From assembly GCA_933207985.1 (NCBI GenBank), contig OW240916.1, forward strand, positions 299,566,451 through 299,630,450: a DNA stretch of 64,000 bases. Direction: 5' to 3'. The notes beneath the pieces are model-generated. The model ran no database searches. It worked only from the letters and a program-made list of their open reading frames with translations, and was not told the DNA's origin. The position numbers were made by a program, and so were the translations under genes. Positions 60,181 to 64,000 of this stretch are shown piece after piece (within the stretch, counting starts at the first letter, position 1; every line of letters starts with the position of its first letter). The DNA comes from Pelobates cultripes. Lineage: Eukaryota > Chordata > Amphibia > Anura > Pelobatidae.

Positions 60181-61980
60181 TAATCTTTCCTGTGGTCACC
60201 TCCAAAGGGGCTATACAGTGTAACTAAATCCACATATTTATTTGCTGAGATAGGTGATTTGAAGTAGCCTTGTAAAATTTAAAACTGTATTTTTTGTAAA
60301 ACAGTATTTTTGTGTGTGTGCTGTTGCTAAATGCTCACACTACTGCATGGGGTCTGTATTTGCATTATGTCAGGTTGTACTCTTGAGTGCTGGGATATTT
60401 GGGGATTTTTTTTTTAAACAACTTAAAAATTATTTGACAAAAACTGGGTGGCTTGCATTCATGACTTCATTAAACCATAACCACTACAGTAAATTAATCC
60501 TTAAGGTATCCCTTCAAGGCACTTTTGAGAAATAATCTATGTTCTACCTTTCTTTTTTTGTAAAAGTAAAAAATATATATGATGTGCATGGTGTATAAAA
60601 CCAATTAATAACTGAACAGCTTGCTGTACCTGGAATTACAGTATGTTGATATGCTTCCCTAAATTATTTTTTTAAGTAACTGGAACCTGAAGAGTGAGAT
60701 ACATCATTATTTAAGAATAATTAGTCCAATCCCCTGTTCAACTGTTCAACCATTGATCTAATTCTCTTACCTAATTGCTATTATTATTGGCACAAACCTA
60801 GCAAAATAAGCAATATGGAGGCACACATGGGTAGAATTCTTAGCTTTCTGTGGAAGAGAGCAGGTCGGGATGACACAACACTATTGTGTTATACAGATAG
60901 GAGCCACACTCTATCCACAAAAGCCAAATAGTGCTAAACTAGACCAAGGGCCAGCACTAGACCAACATATATAATTGCCAGTAACAGAGAAAGAGTACTC
61001 CGATAGCTTCAGACACATTTATCAGAACCAATGGAACACGGTAATGTTTCGACCCTAAATACGTCTTTGTCACGCAAGGAGTGCCTGGAATCTTTCTCTG
61101 TTAATATTAATAACACTATTGTGGAATACATGAACAGTTGCAACATGAACATACCTTATCTTACCATCTTAGTGGGCTAAGACTAAGATTTTGACAAATA
61201 CAGCAACACATTAGTATGGACCTCATACCTGATGAGTTACTTACTGTGGACATTCACAAAGGCATAAGATGGAATTTGTAATTTAAAACATATTCCATAA
61301 CTGATTATGGTATTGTTCCCAAAAGTATTACACTCTTTGGAAAAAGAAGATGCAAAAAGCAAGAATGATGGAAAAATATAATACGATTATGAAAGCAAAT
61401 TTAACGAGACAAACATCTGATAGATCAACTTTAATAAGGCTGCATGGTAACATTAAATTTCACAGGAGTAGAAGATTAAATGTTTGTGAAATATTGGCAA
61501 TCATAAAGTGATAGGTACAGAAAGTAAATATTTTTACATTTTCACCTCGTTTGGCTTTATCTAATCTCACTTAATGCAATCGTCTGTCATACTGTTTATT
61601 TACTTAGTTATACTTTTTAGCCCGAACATTATACAAATAGAAAAGACAAACGACTGAAAAGTGAAAAAGGGAAAATAAAAAAAGTAAAGCATCAAGGTAA
61701 GGTTATAACAGGTCATATTTTTAGTCTTTTCAATCTACTTACTATGGACCATTCCCATGCTAGTTTGATATTTTCAGAGAATATTAGGAATATTACAGAT
61801 CTTGCAAGTTAAAGATATTATAAACTTTAGGCTACGTTACTAGATTTGAAAAAATGACGGATATGATTATTTTTTTCCAGCTCATTGATTGATTATTTTT
61901 TTTTTATACTCAAAACAATTTACTTTTTTTTTAATAATAAATGATTTGATGTACACTTGTCAAATCATTGATGTAGCAGT
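60181..61980. other. Intergenic DNA with one foldback
   Basis: A foldback at about 60982-61103 has arms GTAACAGAGAAAGAGTACTCC and GGAGTGCCTGGAATCTTTCTC (continuing TGTTA). It contains AATGTTTCGACCC at 61042. No gene otherwise. Confidence 0.6.
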
Positions 61981-63719
61981 TTAAAGGGATACTATACTCA
62001 ACAAAACAACTTTAGCTTAATGAAGCCATTTTGGTGTATAAATCAGGCCCCTGCAGTCTCACTGCTCAATTCTTTGCCATTTAGGAGTTAAATCACTTTG
62101 TTTATGCAGATCTAGGCACACCTTCCTGCATGTAACTTACACTTCCTATAAAGAGTCATTTAATGTTTATACTTCCTTTATTGCAATTTCAATTTTATAA
62201 TTTCTTATCTACTGCTCTGTTAATAGCACGTTAGACAATACAGTAGCCTTCTGTATGTGATTAAAGTTCAATTTACAGAGCAGGAGATAAAACATTTTTT
62301 TAAAGTAAGTTACATCTGATTGAAAGTAAAACCATTTTGTTTTCATGCAGGCTCTGTCAGTCACAGTTAAGGGAAGTGTGACTAGGGTTGCATAACCAGA
62401 AACAAAATTGACTTAACTCCTAAATTGGTCTAGATGATTATTCTTATTCTTGGGTAGAACATTGGCTAAAGGATAGAGTACACTGAGTTGTCATTAATGG
62501 TACATTTTCAGGCTGGACAAAAGTGGTAAGTGGTGTACCTCAGGGTTCTGTTCTGGGACCACTTCTATTCAACATATTTATAAATGATCTTGAAATAGGC
62601 ATTGAAAGCCATGTATCAGTGTTTGCAGATGACACAAAACTTTGTGAAGTAATAAAATGTGAGCAGGATATTGCTTTGCTGCAGAGGGATTTGGATAGAT
62701 TGGGGGACTAAGCACTAAAATCGCAGATGAAATTTAATGTATAGAAATGCAAAGTTATGCACTTCGGGGTCAAGAATGCACAAGCAATTTGATAACCACA
62801 CACGAGAAGGATTTGGGAATTGTTATAGATAACAAATTAGGCAGCACTATGCAATGTCAATCTGCAGTTGCTAAGGCCAGTAAGGTTTTGTCATGTATAA
62901 ATAGGGGCATAAATTCTCGGGATGAAAATATTATTTTGCCCCTTTATAAATTGCTGGTAAGACCACACCTTGAGTATGCTGTGCAATTTTGGGCACCTGT
63001 TCTAAAGAAAGCTATCATGGCACTAGAAAAAGTGCAGAGACGAGCTACAAAATTGATAGAAGGAATGGAGCATTTTACTTACAATGATAGGTTAAAAAAT
63101 TGAAATCTCTTTAGTTTGGAAAAACGCTGCCTGAGAGGGGATACGATAACATTATACAAATATATTCGGGGCCAGTACAAACCATTATCTGGAAATCTGT
63201 TCATAAACAGGGCTATACATAGGACACAAGGTCACACATTTAGGCTGGAAGAAAGGAGATTTCATTTAAGGCAAAGGAAAGTTTTTTTTTTACAGTAAGA
63301 GCAATAAGGATATGGAATTCTCTGCCTGAATAGGTGGTTTTATCAGAATCCATACAGATGTTTAAACTGCAATTGAATAAATACTTGCAAAAACATAACA
63401 TACAGGGATATAATTTCTATTTAGTGGGGTAAAGCTGCTTGATCCAAGGAGACATCTGACTGCTATTTGGGGGTTAAGAAGGAATTTTTTTCTAGTTTGT
63501 TGCAAAATTGGAAGCGCTTCAGACTGGGTTTTTTTTCCTTCTTTTGGATCAACAGCAAAAACATATGTGAGGAAGGTTGAACTAGATGGACGCAAATCTC
63601 TTTTCAGCTACGGAACTATGTAACTATGTAACTATATGTAAATTGCAAAGAATTGCTTCAGAGGCATGATCTATACAAACAAACTGTTTCCTTGAGCTAA
63701 AGTTACTCTGGTGCTTTAA
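61981..63719. mobile_element. T2/Kolobok-like MITE, copy 2, interrupted by a LINE
   Basis: Left TTAAAGGGATACTATACTCA; right ACTCTGGTGCTTTAA. TTTAGCTTAATG near 62013 and its complement CTTGAGCTAAAG near 63691 confirm the inverted ends. Removing 62428-63645 restores a roughly 520-bp MITE like that at 3476. Confidence 0.85.
62428..63638 (+). pseudogene. 5'-truncated CR1/L2-type LINE (RT C-terminal half)
   Basis: Contains [21 protein letters not shown] (62526-62588) and FADDTKL (62622-62642, catalytic Asp pair intact), the palm of a LINE reverse transcriptase. Downstream come EKDLGIVIDNKLG, LYKLLVRPHLEYAVQFWAP, KVQRRATKLIEGM and RGDTITLYKYIRGQY. A TGA lies upstream near 62490 and frameshifts near 62710 and 63103, so it is dead. 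It ends in (TAACTATG)-like repeats. The target TAAATTG is duplicated at 62421-62427 and 63639-63645. Confidence 0.92.
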
Positions 63720-64000
63720 TAATTACCTTTTTAAAAAAGTATTTTAATGCTTACATAGAGTCTGCTTTAAAGTGATCTGTTGAACCAAGTCTTTGTATAC
63801 TCTTTGGCGCTGAGACAGTTATTATCATAGACTCTAATGCCATTTTGTAAGATTGAAAGCAGTAGATGATAGTAGCTGAACTGAAATGCAAAGGTTAATA
63901 GCTACAAGCAACTTGCTAGAATGTCGAGTGCTATTTCTTGATTATGTTTTGGAATTTATTTTGAGGAAATACTATCAAAAGTGCAATCAATCATATAAAT
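63720..64000. other. Intergenic DNA, nothing recognised
   Basis: No feature supported up to the window edge. Confidence 0.4.

Noticed and set aside
62747..63298. Two neighbouring frames considered as separate genes
   Set aside because: Both are consecutive pieces of one LINE reverse transcriptase separated by a frameshift.
1..64000. CRISPR arrays, tRNA or rRNA genes, operons
   Set aside because: No regularly spaced repeats with unique spacers, no tRNA A/B box pairs I could support, and the sequence is clearly eukaryotic.

Overview
This window looks like frog (anuran) nuclear DNA. It is AT-rich and almost free of long open frames. It is crowded with TTAA-flanked Kolobok/T2-type MITEs, TTAA elements with CCCCTTAAGGAC ends, hAT-like MITEs, Tc1-like elements, LTRs and short CR1/L2-type LINE tails, a mix I associate with anurans. 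I cannot name the species. Nothing bacterial or viral-like is present: no operons, CRISPR, rRNA or tRNA.

The one host gene I can support is hapln1 (hyaluronan and proteoglycan link protein 1), on the minus strand. Its first coding exon is at 6384-6510. It encodes the signal peptide and N-terminus (begins MKSLLILVLISFCWAE) and has good splice sites on both sides. A probable non-coding exon 1 lies at about 47468-47708, with an AAG|GTGAGC donor and a TATA-like box at 47733-47740. On this model 1-6383 is part of intron 2, 6511-47467 is a 41 kb intron 1, and 47741-64000 is 5' flank. The link, Ig and other coding exons would lie beyond the left edge.

Layout. 0.5-4.6 kb: an LTR retrotransposon lacking pol, then an L1-like endonuclease relic interrupted by a T2 MITE that itself holds a solo LTR-like element. 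6.4-6.5 kb: hapln1 exon 2. 7-11.3 kb: MITEs and two neighbouring hAT-like elements, each swollen by a TG- or CA-rich minisatellite. 14.3-35 kb: a Tc1 relic, many MITEs, two foldback regions and a 1 kb solo LTR. 35.4-37 kb: a full-length but dead Tc1-like transposon. 38-47 kb: MITEs, a LINE tail with a 26-bp duplication and 480 bp of degenerate telomere-like repeat. 47.4-49.5 kb: repeat-poor promoter region. 50-64 kb: LINE ORF1 and RT relics, MITEs, a second LTR, and a Tc1 deletion derivative that still has its promoter and DNA-binding domain.

I found no clearly new biological system. The best leads are the hapln1 exon and promoter assignment, the Tc1 derivative reduced to a DNA-binding protein with its own TATA box, the paired hAT minisatellites, and nested insertions whose target-site duplications can be read directly.
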